A stretch of 64,000 nt of DNA. Origin: Phycisphaerae bacterium (lineage in GTDB: Bacteria; Planctomycetota; Phycisphaerae; UBA1845). The stretch covers positions 1 through 64,000 of the forward strand of contig JAGFJJ010000022.1 in assembly GCA_024102815.1 (NCBI GenBank), in the 5' to 3' direction. A model generated the notes under the pieces. That model did not search any database. It was given only the letters and a program-made list of their open reading frames with translations, and was not told the origin of the DNA. Below, piece after piece: positions 27,617-35,937 of the stretch (position 1 is the first letter of the stretch; each line of letters opens with the position of its first letter). Both the position numbers and the translations under genes were made by a program.

Positions 27617-30600
27617 GTGAACGAAGTTGTGGGGACCATCGCGGAAGTCCTGTGGCGAAACGCCCTTCTCCTCGTGCCCCTGGCGATGATCGTGGCGATT
27701 CTCTCGCGATCGCTCACATGGCGCCCCGGCACCCGTTACGTTCTCTGGCTGGTGGTCATTCTGTGGCTGGGATGCGGGCCATTTCTGCCCTCCCCGCCAC
27801 GATGGGAGGCGGGGACGGGCCCCGGCAATCGACCGCTGCCTGCCGATTCGTTCGACTTGCGGCTCGATGTCGAAAGCGATGCTGCGGCCGCCAGATATCA
27901 CGAATCCCTTGCACAAAGTCATGTGGAAGGCGACGAATTGTCGTCTGAATCAGGTCCGCCCGTTGGGGAAGAGGGGATAGAAATGGTCCCATTCGTCCCC
28001 GAGTTGGAGCGAGGATTGGTGGAGTCCATCGGGGCGGTCCTGGCGTGGGTCACGTCGCCGCTGCCACCCGCAGCACGAATTCCGCAAATCGCCGGTATCG
28101 TAACAGGCGAAGACGCCGTACCGGTGAGGATCGACGAAGACGACAAGGCCGTGCCCGACAACTGGGTAGCAGCGCAATCGACGCCGCAGACGCAACTCGA
28201 AAACAACTCGAATTGGGAAACGAAAAACGAGGTGACCCGGGCGGATGCGACGAACCCGGAACCGCTCGCCCAGGCCAGCGTGTCCGTCGGGTCGCCTTTT
28301 TCATCATCCTCAATTGAAGAGAGCCAGGCGGAACTCTTGCCTCCGCCGATCGAACCGGCGGTTGAGACCTCAACGGAATTGCCGATCGCGGCATCTGTCC
28401 TGGGTGAGTCCGCTCCCGAGAAATCCACGGGTGCAATGGACACTCGCATGGCCTCGCAGGCTGAAGCCCACGGCTCGCCACGCGAAGAAGAGAAGTTCGT
28501 CAGTGAACCCGCGTCGCAAGGATCGTTCATCTCGGCAGCAACCGGTTTCGCCGGTACCGCGTGGGCTGCGTTAATAGGGGCTGTGGGCGTTGGTGCATCC
28601 TCACTTCGTGAAGCCGTGTCGTCCCAAACCAAACCGTGGTTTGATGCCGTCGGCCGTTTGTGGCACGACGTGTCGCACTTGCCCGCGATACCGCTCCCCG
28701 TCTGGGTTGGCGGTTTGATGTTGCTGGTGACATGGAAAACGCTGGCAACATTGCAATTCCGCCGTTGCCTGCGGAGGGGAACGATTGCGCCGGCCGACGT
28801 TCAAGACCTCGTTCAGAGTGTCGGTAAGAAGCTCGGATTGCGTCGCATTCCGCGCGTGCTTCTGGTCGACGCGCGGGTTTCACCCATGATCTGGGTCGGT
28901 CGCCGACCGGTGCTGATTCTCCCCGTGGAACTCTGGAATCAATACGACCCGGTCGCCCGTCGAGCGGTGGTGTGCCATGAGCTTGCGCATCTGCACCGGC
29001 GGGACCACTGGATCATGTGGTTTGAGCAGTTTGTCGGGTGTCTCTACTGGTGGCATCCGGTGGTCTGGTGGATCCGCAGGCGGCTTCACGAAGAGATGGA
29101 GTCCAGCTGCGATCTTTGGGTCACATGGCTGATGCCCGAGGGGCGGCGAACGTACGCCCAGGCCCTGCTCCAGACCCGGCAATATTTGGGTGCGAAGGAA
29201 CGAACCGTCTACATGACGGGAATGGGTGTATTCACTGGGCGAGCCGGACGCATTGCAAGGAGACTGACGATGGTGATGACCAAGAGAGAGAGGCCGGGGG
29301 CATCGATCCCCGGCGTGATGCTGGCCCTCGCGCTGGCTGCCGGCGCCTGGTTGCTTACTCCGGCCCCCCTTGTTGCCGAAGAAACGGCTCCTCCGGTCGC
29401 TTCGGTGGGGACGGGAAGCGTCCCGTTTGCCGCCGCGGCGATTTCCGGGGAGGCAGCACCCGTTGCGGCGGCGCAGGGTGTGGTCGTAGCTGACGCGCGG
29501 GACGAAGGTCGCCGCCGCGCACGTGCGCCGCGGGCACGGGCAGGTGAGCCGTCCAATGCGCTGGAGGATCGTCTCGACGAACTGGAGGCGCGCTTGGAGA
29601 AGCTCACCCAGCAGTTGGAGAAGATGTCAGAAGGCATGGGAAAATCCCGTGTCTGGGTAGCGCCGGCTCCTCCCGTCCCGGCGGTACCGCCTGCGCCACA
29701 GGTTCCGCCGGTGCCGGGCGTTCCCAAAGCTCCTGCCGCACCGAAGGCCGGGTCGCTGTTTCCGTCCCCACCCAAGGCGCACGACGCACCAGGCCGATTC
29801 CAATTCAACGCGGGAAGCGCGTTCTGGAGTAACGAGGGCAAAACCGTGGAGCGCACCTACGCGCTCAGCGAGGGAAAGCTCGAGGCGCTGACCAAGCTCA
29901 TGTCCCGCAGCGATGTTCCCGTGCTGATTCGGCCGGGCAAGGACGAAATCACAGTGATCGCGACAGAGCCGGTACAGCACGTTTTCGAGAGCTTCGTGCA
30001 GATGATCGATCCCGGCGAGAACCGCTGGGAGGATTACAAACTGTCCGAAGGAAAGCTGAAGGACCTGACCGAATTGATGGCGAGGCCCGACGTCCCCGTG
30101 CTCATTCGCCCCGACGACGAAGCCATCCACTTCCAGGGAACCGACCTTCAGCAGTCCATCTTCGCGGATTTCGTCGGGATTATTGAAGGCAAGCCCGCAC
30201 CGCACGTGGGCACGATTCGGCGACTCGGTAAGACTTCCGGCGAAATGAAGAAGGCCCAGGAGTTCTTCGAGCAATCCAAGATTGAACGGAAGGAAAAGGA
30301 GAAACAGGTTAAGCGGAGCCGGGAAGCTCGTCGCGCGGAGCTCGAGGCGGCGCGTGGAGCTCGAAGGGCTGCGCGCGCCTACGGCATAGCGGCGTCCCCG
30401 GAATGGCGGGCCGAAATTGAAAAGGACATTCAGGCCGCGTTGGAGGCTGTGCCCCGGGAAACCATGGCAGGCTCGCAGCAGGCCGCCGAAGTGGTCGAGC
30501 AGTTGAGGAAAGCAATCGCGGCCAACGCCGGACAATGGGATCACGATCAACTGGTTCAGCACATCAAGCAGGCGGCCGCGGCGCATTCGCAATTCGGCGA

Positions 30601-31105
30601 CCAGCAGCGTGCCGCGCTGGAGGTTCAGGTTCAGGCGTTGATGGAGAGTTCCCGGGCATTGGAACGCAAGGCCCGCGAGCTTGAGAAGAAGGCTGAACAG
30701 CTCGAGCGCGAAGCGGACAAGGTGGAAGAACGCGCCGGTCGGATCGACGAACAGGCCGAGGAACTCCGCGAAAAGGCAGATGCAACGCCCAACGACGCCG
30801 AGCGCGGCGTGCTGGACCGCGAGCTGGAGCAGTTGAACGTGATGTTCGCCGGCTACATGGACGACTATTCGGCCCTCGGTCAGCGGGCAAGTGATATCTA
30901 CGCCCAAGCGGAACAGGTCGGGGCACAGGCTGAGCGGCTTGCAGAATTCGCGGAAGCGTTGGAAGACGCCGCGGCGGAAATGAAGAGTGCCCCGTGCGAG
31001 CGGCTGAGAGGACAATCGGAGAAAGATGGTTGCGTGACGCCTTGTCCACAGGAGTGCACGCAACCCTGCTCCAACGATTCCCGGGTGGCCCTGGAAAAGC
31101 AATGA
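27617..31105 (+). CDS. M56-family (BlaR1-like) membrane metallopeptidase with a coiled-coil C-terminus
   Basis: An 1,162-residue membrane protein starting at GTG 27617. It has N-terminal membrane segments (ALLLVPLAMIVAILS, YVLWLVVILWLGCG), then about 280 residues of low-complexity insert, another membrane segment (WVGGLMLLVTWKTL), and an M56 zinc-peptidase domain with VCHELAHLHRRDHW (HELAH at residues 454-458) followed by ESSCDLW. A further hydrophobic stretch (about 561-585) precedes a long non-catalytic C-terminus: coiled coil (about 640-675), a Pro/Val-rich linker, two copies of an about 55-residue unit (745-800 and 803-856, both with LSEGKL..LT.LM.R.DVPVLIRP), and an Arg/Glu/Ala-rich coiled coil to the end. 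It lacks the penicillin-binding sensor of BlaR1. It probably senses an envelope signal and inactivates the neighbouring repressor. Confidence 0.85.
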   Translation: MNEVVGTIAEVLWRNALLLVPLAMIVAILSRSLTWRPGTRYVLWLVVILWLGCGPFLPSPPRWEAGTGPGNRPLPADSFDLRLDVESDAAAARYHESLAQSHVEGDELSSESGPPVGEEGIEMVPFVPELERGLVESIGAVLAWVTSPLPPAARIPQIAGIVTGEDAVPVRIDEDDKAVPDNWVAAQSTPQTQLENNSNWETKNEVTRADATNPEPLAQASVSVGSPFSSSSIEESQAELLPPPIEPAVETSTELPIAASVLGESAPEKSTGAMDTRMASQAEAHGSPREEEKFVSEPASQGSFISAATGFAGTAWAALIGAVGVGASSLREAVSSQTKPWFDAVGRLWHDVSHLPAIPLPVWVGGLMLLVTWKTLATLQFRRCLRRGTIAPADVQDLVQSVGKKLGLRRIPRVLLVDARVSPMIWVGRRPVLILPVELWNQYDPVARRAVVCHELAHLHRRDHWIMWFEQFVGCLYWWHPVVWWIRRRLHEEMESSCDLWVTWLMPEGRRTYAQALLQTRQYLGAKERTVYMTGMGVFTGRAGRIARRLTMVMTKRERPGASIPGVMLALALAAGAWLLTPAPLVAEETAPPVASVGTGSVPFAAAAISGEAAPVAAAQGVVVADARDEGRRRARAPRARAGEPSNALEDRLDELEARLEKLTQQLEKMSEGMGKSRVWVAPAPPVPAVPPAPQVPPVPGVPKAPAAPKAGSLFPSPPKAHDAPGRFQFNAGSAFWSNEGKTVERTYALSEGKLEALTKLMSRSDVPVLIRPGKDEITVIATEPVQHVFESFVQMIDPGENRWEDYKLSEGKLKDLTELMARPDVPVLIRPDDEAIHFQGTDLQQSIFADFVGIIEGKPAPHVGTIRRLGKTSGEMKKAQEFFEQSKIERKEKEKQVKRSREARRAELEAARGARRAARAYGIAASPEWRAEIEKDIQAALEAVPRETMAGSQQAAEVVEQLRKAIAANAGQWDHDQLVQHIKQAAAAHSQFGDQQRAALEVQVQALMESSRALERKARELEKKAEQLEREADKVEERAGRIDEQAEELREKADATPNDAERGVLDRELEQLNVMFAGYMDDYSALGQRASDIYAQAEQVGAQAERLAEFAEALEDAAAEMKSAPCERLRGQSEKDGCVTPCPQECTQPCSNDSRVALEKQ

Positions 31106-31122
31106 GCCAACAAGTCTCGTGT

Positions 31123-31163
31123 CGCGCGCGGTGACGCCGGCGGGACCGGAGTCGCCGCGCGCG
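31123..31163 (+). terminator. Strong hairpin after the M56 gene
   Basis: CGCGCGCGGTGAC (31123-31135) pairs with GTCGCCGCGCGCG (31151-31163), a 13-bp stem with one G-T pair and a 15-nt loop, 17 nt after the stop. It has no T-run, so a terminator role is tentative. Confidence 0.4.
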
Positions 31164-31286
31164 GCGGACGAGCGAACTGCGATGCCCCATTGGACGCGTC
31201 GAGCGCGGCGGAGCATCCAGCGATCTTCGCTACCCTGTGCAATTCCCATTCACGCGAGGCCGGCCTAGACAGGGAGGGATTCGACC

Positions 31287-34200
31287 GTGCGATATCGACT
31301 CTCAGGGATCAACTGCGCCTTGCCGTGGTTCGCTTGCCTGTTTACGTCGACTTTTTCCTGCGTTGTCCTTGGAGCGGAGGAACCTGATGCGGCTCAGCCC
31401 CGATCCAGCACCGCGCCGGTCACTGATGACGAGGCGCTGCGCACGTACTACGCGGGTAACGGCTTGCTGAACCGCGGGCTGTTCGATCTCGCTGCCGAGG
31501 AGTATCAGCGATTCCTCTCGCGATGGCCTGAGCATGAGAAAGCGATAACGGCGCGCTATGGTCTGGCCGTGAGCCTGTTTCGGCTCGATCGCTGTTCGGC
31601 GGCGTTGCCGGAACTGGAGATGCTGAAACAGGCTGAAGACCTGCCGTACGCGGCTGAAGTTGCGGTCATGTTGGGCCAATGCCGGAGTCGCGCAGGCGAT
31701 TTCGCTGGCGCGGTCAAGGCCTATGAAACCGTACTTACGGAGCATCCCAAACACCAGCTTGCAGATGACGCGGCGCTGGGCGCGGCCGAGGCATCGCACC
31801 GATTACATCGCAAGGAGGATGTGCTCCGATTCTGCACAATCGTCCAGCGGGACCACAACCGCAGCGCGTTGCGCAATCGCTGCGACCTTCTCGGCGCTCA
31901 AGCGCTTTCGCAATTGAATCGCGATCGAGAGGCGGTAAGGCTCTTGAGTGAGCTGCGTCAACGCAACCCTGAAGGCGAACTGGCCGCACAGGCAGAATTG
32001 CTGGAAGCGAGTTGCTTGCAGCGCCTTGGTGAGGCGACTTCGGCCACGCCACTCTACCGCCGGGTAATCGAGTCGGCTCGAGACGACCTGCTGCCGGAAG
32101 CGCTCTTCGGCTTGGGCTCGATACTCTCCGACCAGGGCAACACCGACGAAGCCGCTGAGTTGTTCGACCGGCTGCTGAGCGCGAACCCGGAGTCTTCGCT
32201 TGCGCCCGCAGCGCGAATGGTGCGAGCACGGCTCTATTTCGACGCCGGAGACTACGATGACGCCGTAGCGCTGTGGGGGCGATCTCTGGATGCAGGCGGT
32301 GAGTCTGCAGATGAAGCGGCCTACTGGTTGGGGAAATGTCGCTTGCGACAGGAGCGGTACGCCGACGCTGCCGGACTGCTGGAAAAGGCGTTGGATCGAT
32401 TTCCCGCGTCCGACCTGCGACCGCAAATGATGTACGACCGGGCTGTGGCGCTGTCTCGCTCGGGCGATACTGACGCGGCCGCAGCGGTGGGGAGGCGCTT
32501 TCGTGAGGCTTTTGCGGGGCACGAACTCGAGCCCGACATGCTCTATCTGCTGGCGGGTCAGGCCTACCGCCAGGGTGAGATTAAGACGGCCCAGGAGGCT
32601 GCACAAGAAATTGTCGAGAAGCACGCCGACCATGCCCTTGCCGTAGGGGCAAGAATGCTGGTGGCGGAATGTGCCTATCAACAGGGCGAATTCGCCAAGG
32701 CGGCGGAGCAGTACGAGCTGGTGCTCGCGACCTCACCCGACGAGACAACGACCCGGCTGGGGCGCTACCACCTGGGTATGTCATTGTATCGTCTGGAGCG
32801 GTTCGACGACGCGGTGGAAGCACTCACGCCCGTCGCCGATCGTGCCGCACAAACCGGCGAGCATCGTGCCGCCCAGCTGACCCTGGGCGACATACACGTT
32901 TGTCGCAGCGAGTGGAAGCAGGCTGAGTCGCGACTGCGGCAGTACCTGGCGGATGGCATGGATGTGCCCTCCGCCGACGACGCCCTGTTCAAGCTCGGAC
33001 TGTCGCTGCAAAGGCAAGGTCGCACGGAAGAGGCACTCGCCTGCTACGAGTCCTTTCTGGCGACGTTTGCGGAGAGTCCCCTCCGAACACAAGTCATGTT
33101 CGAGCGGGGGCAGATGCTGTTGGCCCTGGACCGTCTCGACGAGGCGGCCGAGGCGATGGAGCAAACGCTCCGCAATGACAAAGAGGGAAGGTTCAGCAAC
33201 TTCGCTCGAAAGCACCTGGCCTCGATTGCCATGCGGAAAGGGGAATACGCTCGTGCGGCCGACGAGTACGGCCGGCTGACTGAAGACGGTTCCGCGGAGT
33301 CGAATGCGGCACGGGTCCGCCGGGGTGAGGCTCTGCTGGCCGCGAGACAGTACGAACCCGCCCTGGTTCTATTTAGCGAAGTATTGACGGAAACGAAGAC
33401 TCAGGCGGAATCAGCGCCGGCAGCCGCCGGGCGAGCGATCGCGTTATCGCGGCTCGACCGATACGACGCAGCACTCGCTGCGATCAGTGAAACCGAAAAG
33501 GAGCACGCCGATCGACTGGACCCGGCAACTCGACGAGCCTTGCGCTACGAGAAAGCGTGGTGCTTACGGCGTTCCGGCCGCACGGACGAGGCGGAGAGCA
33601 CCTATCGAGCGCTTCTGGCAACGGACGGTGACGGTCCGCAGGCCAATCACGCCCGGCTCGCCCTCGCCGCCATGCTCATGGACCGCAAGGAATTCGCCTC
33701 CGCGCGGCAACTGCTCGGTGAACTCGATCAGCGCATCAAGGGGAATGCCGACGACGGGCTGCGCGAGCAGGTGCTCTACCGCCTTGGCGTTTGCGACCAC
33801 GAGCTCGACCGGCACGAGGAGGCGCGATCGCAGCTCACTACATTCGTTGGTCGCTACCCGAGAAGCGCCATGCTGGCTCCAGCTCTGTATCTGCTGGGTG
33901 CTTCCGCCGCGCAGCTCAACAACCACGAAGAGGCGGTACGGGCATGGCGGCGTGTGGTCGACGAGTTTCCCGATCACGAGCTGGCCGCGACGAGTCAACT
34001 GCGCGCGGCCGAGAGTCTTCTTGCGTTGCAGCGATGGGCCGCGGCGGAGCAGGGTTTCTCGGTGTTTCTCGATCGTCACCCCGGCCATGCGCAGCAGTTT
34101 CAGGCACAGTTCGGGCTGGGCTGGGCGCGAGAAAACCAGCAGCGCTACGACGACGCCATAAAGGCCTATTCGGCGGTCATTCAGAACCACCAGGGGCCGA

Positions 34201-34484
34201 CGTCCGCGCGGGCACAATTCCAGGTCGGCGAGTGCCTATTCGCGCAGAAGAAATATGAGGACGCCATCAAAGAGCTCCTCAAAGTAGACATCTTGTATGC
34301 GTACGCGGAATGGAGCGCGGCGGCTCTTTACGAAGCAGGACGTTGCTTTGAGCTGCTCGGGCGATCGGCGGAAGCCCGCGGGCAATTCCAGGCAGTGACG
34401 GAACGGTTCGCGGACACGAAATGGTCCAACCTGGCCCGCGAGCGTTTGGAAGCCAAGCCGCAGGACACGCCGCCGGGCCGATGA
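31287..34484 (+). CDS. Exported TPR-array protein (first gene of the TPR-ExbB-ExbD operon)
   Basis: A 1,065-residue protein with a probable signal peptide (ALPWFACLFTSTFSCVVLGA) and then tetratricopeptide-like repeats to the C-terminus, more than twenty by eye, for example LLNRGLFDLAAEEYQRFLSRWPEH, AAELFDRLLSANPESSLAPAAR and AIKAYSAVIQNHQGPTSARAQFQVGECLFAQKKYEDAI. The general pattern is that of CpoB/YbgF- and BamD-like periplasmic scaffolds. The start is GTG 31287, preceded by AGGGAGGG; upstream in-frame codons are not supported. ExbB, ExbD and a giant fusion protein follow with gaps of 70, 51 and -4 nt, so this is probably the periplasmic partner of that energised complex. Confidence 0.82.
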   Translation: MRYRLSGINCALPWFACLFTSTFSCVVLGAEEPDAAQPRSSTAPVTDDEALRTYYAGNGLLNRGLFDLAAEEYQRFLSRWPEHEKAITARYGLAVSLFRLDRCSAALPELEMLKQAEDLPYAAEVAVMLGQCRSRAGDFAGAVKAYETVLTEHPKHQLADDAALGAAEASHRLHRKEDVLRFCTIVQRDHNRSALRNRCDLLGAQALSQLNRDREAVRLLSELRQRNPEGELAAQAELLEASCLQRLGEATSATPLYRRVIESARDDLLPEALFGLGSILSDQGNTDEAAELFDRLLSANPESSLAPAARMVRARLYFDAGDYDDAVALWGRSLDAGGESADEAAYWLGKCRLRQERYADAAGLLEKALDRFPASDLRPQMMYDRAVALSRSGDTDAAAAVGRRFREAFAGHELEPDMLYLLAGQAYRQGEIKTAQEAAQEIVEKHADHALAVGARMLVAECAYQQGEFAKAAEQYELVLATSPDETTTRLGRYHLGMSLYRLERFDDAVEALTPVADRAAQTGEHRAAQLTLGDIHVCRSEWKQAESRLRQYLADGMDVPSADDALFKLGLSLQRQGRTEEALACYESFLATFAESPLRTQVMFERGQMLLALDRLDEAAEAMEQTLRNDKEGRFSNFARKHLASIAMRKGEYARAADEYGRLTEDGSAESNAARVRRGEALLAARQYEPALVLFSEVLTETKTQAESAPAAAGRAIALSRLDRYDAALAAISETEKEHADRLDPATRRALRYEKAWCLRRSGRTDEAESTYRALLATDGDGPQANHARLALAAMLMDRKEFASARQLLGELDQRIKGNADDGLREQVLYRLGVCDHELDRHEEARSQLTTFVGRYPRSAMLAPALYLLGASAAQLNNHEEAVRAWRRVVDEFPDHELAATSQLRAAESLLALQRWAAAEQGFSVFLDRHPGHAQQFQAQFGLGWARENQQRYDDAIKAYSAVIQNHQGPTSARAQFQVGECLFAQKKYEDAIKELLKVDILYAYAEWSAAALYEAGRCFELLGRSAEARGQFQAVTERFADTKWSNLARERLEAKPQDTPPGR

Positions 34485-34554
34485 TTCGAATGGGATTCCG
34501 GCAAATCTGCGAGCATTCCAGGGACCACTCGTTTGAACGAGGGAGGACGATGAC

Positions 34555-35472
34555 ATGCTGGCATTAACGAAGTTGATCGCAGTCTGGATGATCGTCCTGG
34601 GGCAGATGCCGGCCAATCCGACGACGGCCCCGGCCAACGAGCCCCGGCAGGCGGAGCAAATCAAGATCTCAACAACACCGGACGGCGGACTTCCCCACGA
34701 GGCATCTGCGGGCACCGCGAAGATCAACTCGGTATTCGATTTCGTGCAGCGCGGGGGGATCATGATGATCCCCATCGGTCTCTGCTCCCTCATTGCCCTC
34801 GCCGTTATCGTGGAGCGTTGGGCAAGCCTGAGACGAAAGCGCATTATCCCGCGAGGATTCGAACCGGGACTGCGCCGCATTCTGGACCAGGGATTGGAGC
34901 GCCGCGGCGAGGCCGTTGATTACTGCAATCGCGATAACAGCCCCGTGGCACACATCTTTGCCACGGCCGTCAAACGCCTCGGTGAACCCGTGGAGCTTCT
35001 CGAACGGCACGTGCAGGAGGCGGGCGAACGCGAAGTGTTCAAACTCCGTAAGTACCTGCGCATTCTCGCCGTCATCGCCGCAATCTCCCCGCTCATGGGC
35101 CTGCTGGGTACGCTTTTCGGCATGATCAAGGCGTTCCAGACCGTCGCCACATCCGCCGACGCTCTGGGCAAAACGGAGATGCTCGCCTCGGGAATCTACG
35201 AAGCGCTGATCACTACCGCGGCGGGGCTCCTCGTGGCGATCCCCGCGTTGATCGGATTCCACTGGCTTTCGGCGCGGATCGAGTATCTCGTAGCGGAAAT
35301 GGACCGCATGACGCTGACGTTCATCGAAGAATACGTTCTCCCTGCCGGGGAATTCATGACTGTTCGAGGGGGAGATGTGCGTACATCGCGATCCGCACCT
35401 CGCGTCACGAGCCACGACAACGGCAAACATGCGGCGGAGGAAATCGAGTCCGAAGAGACCGCGTCCGCCTGA
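34555..35472 (+). CDS. MotA/TolQ/ExbB-family proton-channel protein
   Basis: A 305-residue inner-membrane protein of the ExbB/TolQ family, which forms the stator pentamer that uses proton flow to drive a periplasmic partner. Seen: an N-terminal signal-like segment (MLALTKLIAVWMIVLGQ), first core membrane segment GGIMMIPIGLCSLIALAVIVERW, then LRILAVIAAISPLMGLLGTLFGMIKAFQTVA and ALITTAAGLLVAIPALIGFHWL, the two signature segments. The N-terminal extension before the first core segment is longer than in E. coli ExbB. The ATG at 34555 follows GGGAGGA. It is flanked by the TPR protein and ExbD in one apparent operon. No tonB is seen in the window. Confidence 0.92.
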   Translation: MLALTKLIAVWMIVLGQMPANPTTAPANEPRQAEQIKISTTPDGGLPHEASAGTAKINSVFDFVQRGGIMMIPIGLCSLIALAVIVERWASLRRKRIIPRGFEPGLRRILDQGLERRGEAVDYCNRDNSPVAHIFATAVKRLGEPVELLERHVQEAGEREVFKLRKYLRILAVIAAISPLMGLLGTLFGMIKAFQTVATSADALGKTEMLASGIYEALITTAAGLLVAIPALIGFHWLSARIEYLVAEMDRMTLTFIEEYVLPAGEFMTVRGGDVRTSRSAPRVTSHDNGKHAAEEIESEETASA

Positions 35473-35523
35473 GTTGGGGACCATGCGCGGCAGTCAACGG
35501 CGGCCCGAAGAGGGGAACCAATC

Positions 35524-35937
35524 ATGCTCATCAAGGCGCCATCCGACGAAACGGGCGCACACATCGAAATCACGCCCATGATCGACATGGTCTTCCTGCT
35601 GCTCATCTTCTTTCTGGTGGCAACCACCTTTCACCAGACAGAGCGGGAAATGCAGGTCGCCTTACCCCAGGCCAGCCACGCGGCGCCGATGAGCTCACTG
35701 CTGCGCGAACTGGTCATCAACGTCGATGAGGAGGGTCGGATCATCATCACGGGGCGGACCGTCGAACCGGGCGAATTAAAGTCCATGATCGAGAACGCCG
35801 TCGCGGGCAATCCGGAGCAGAAAGTGACCGTCCGCGGCGACCGGCGCACCGCCTACGCGAACATTGTACGCGTGCTCGATGTCTGCAAGGGCGGCGGCAT
35901 TCGCGAACCCTATCTCGATACGGTATTGGTGGAATGA
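35524..35937 (+). CDS. ExbD/TolR-family biopolymer transport protein
   Basis: A 137-residue protein with one N-terminal membrane helix, IEITPMIDMVFLLLIFFLVATTF, carrying the family's essential membrane Asp (Asp21), and a periplasmic domain ending IREPYLDTVLVE. With ExbB it would form the proton-driven motor. It follows exbB by 51 nt, and its stop overlaps the start of the next gene (ATGA at 35934-35937), so translation of the giant protein is probably coupled to it. Confidence 0.93.
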   Translation: MLIKAPSDETGAHIEITPMIDMVFLLLIFFLVATTFHQTEREMQVALPQASHAAPMSSLLRELVINVDEEGRIIITGRTVEPGELKSMIENAVAGNPEQKVTVRGDRRTAYANIVRVLDVCKGGGIREPYLDTVLVE

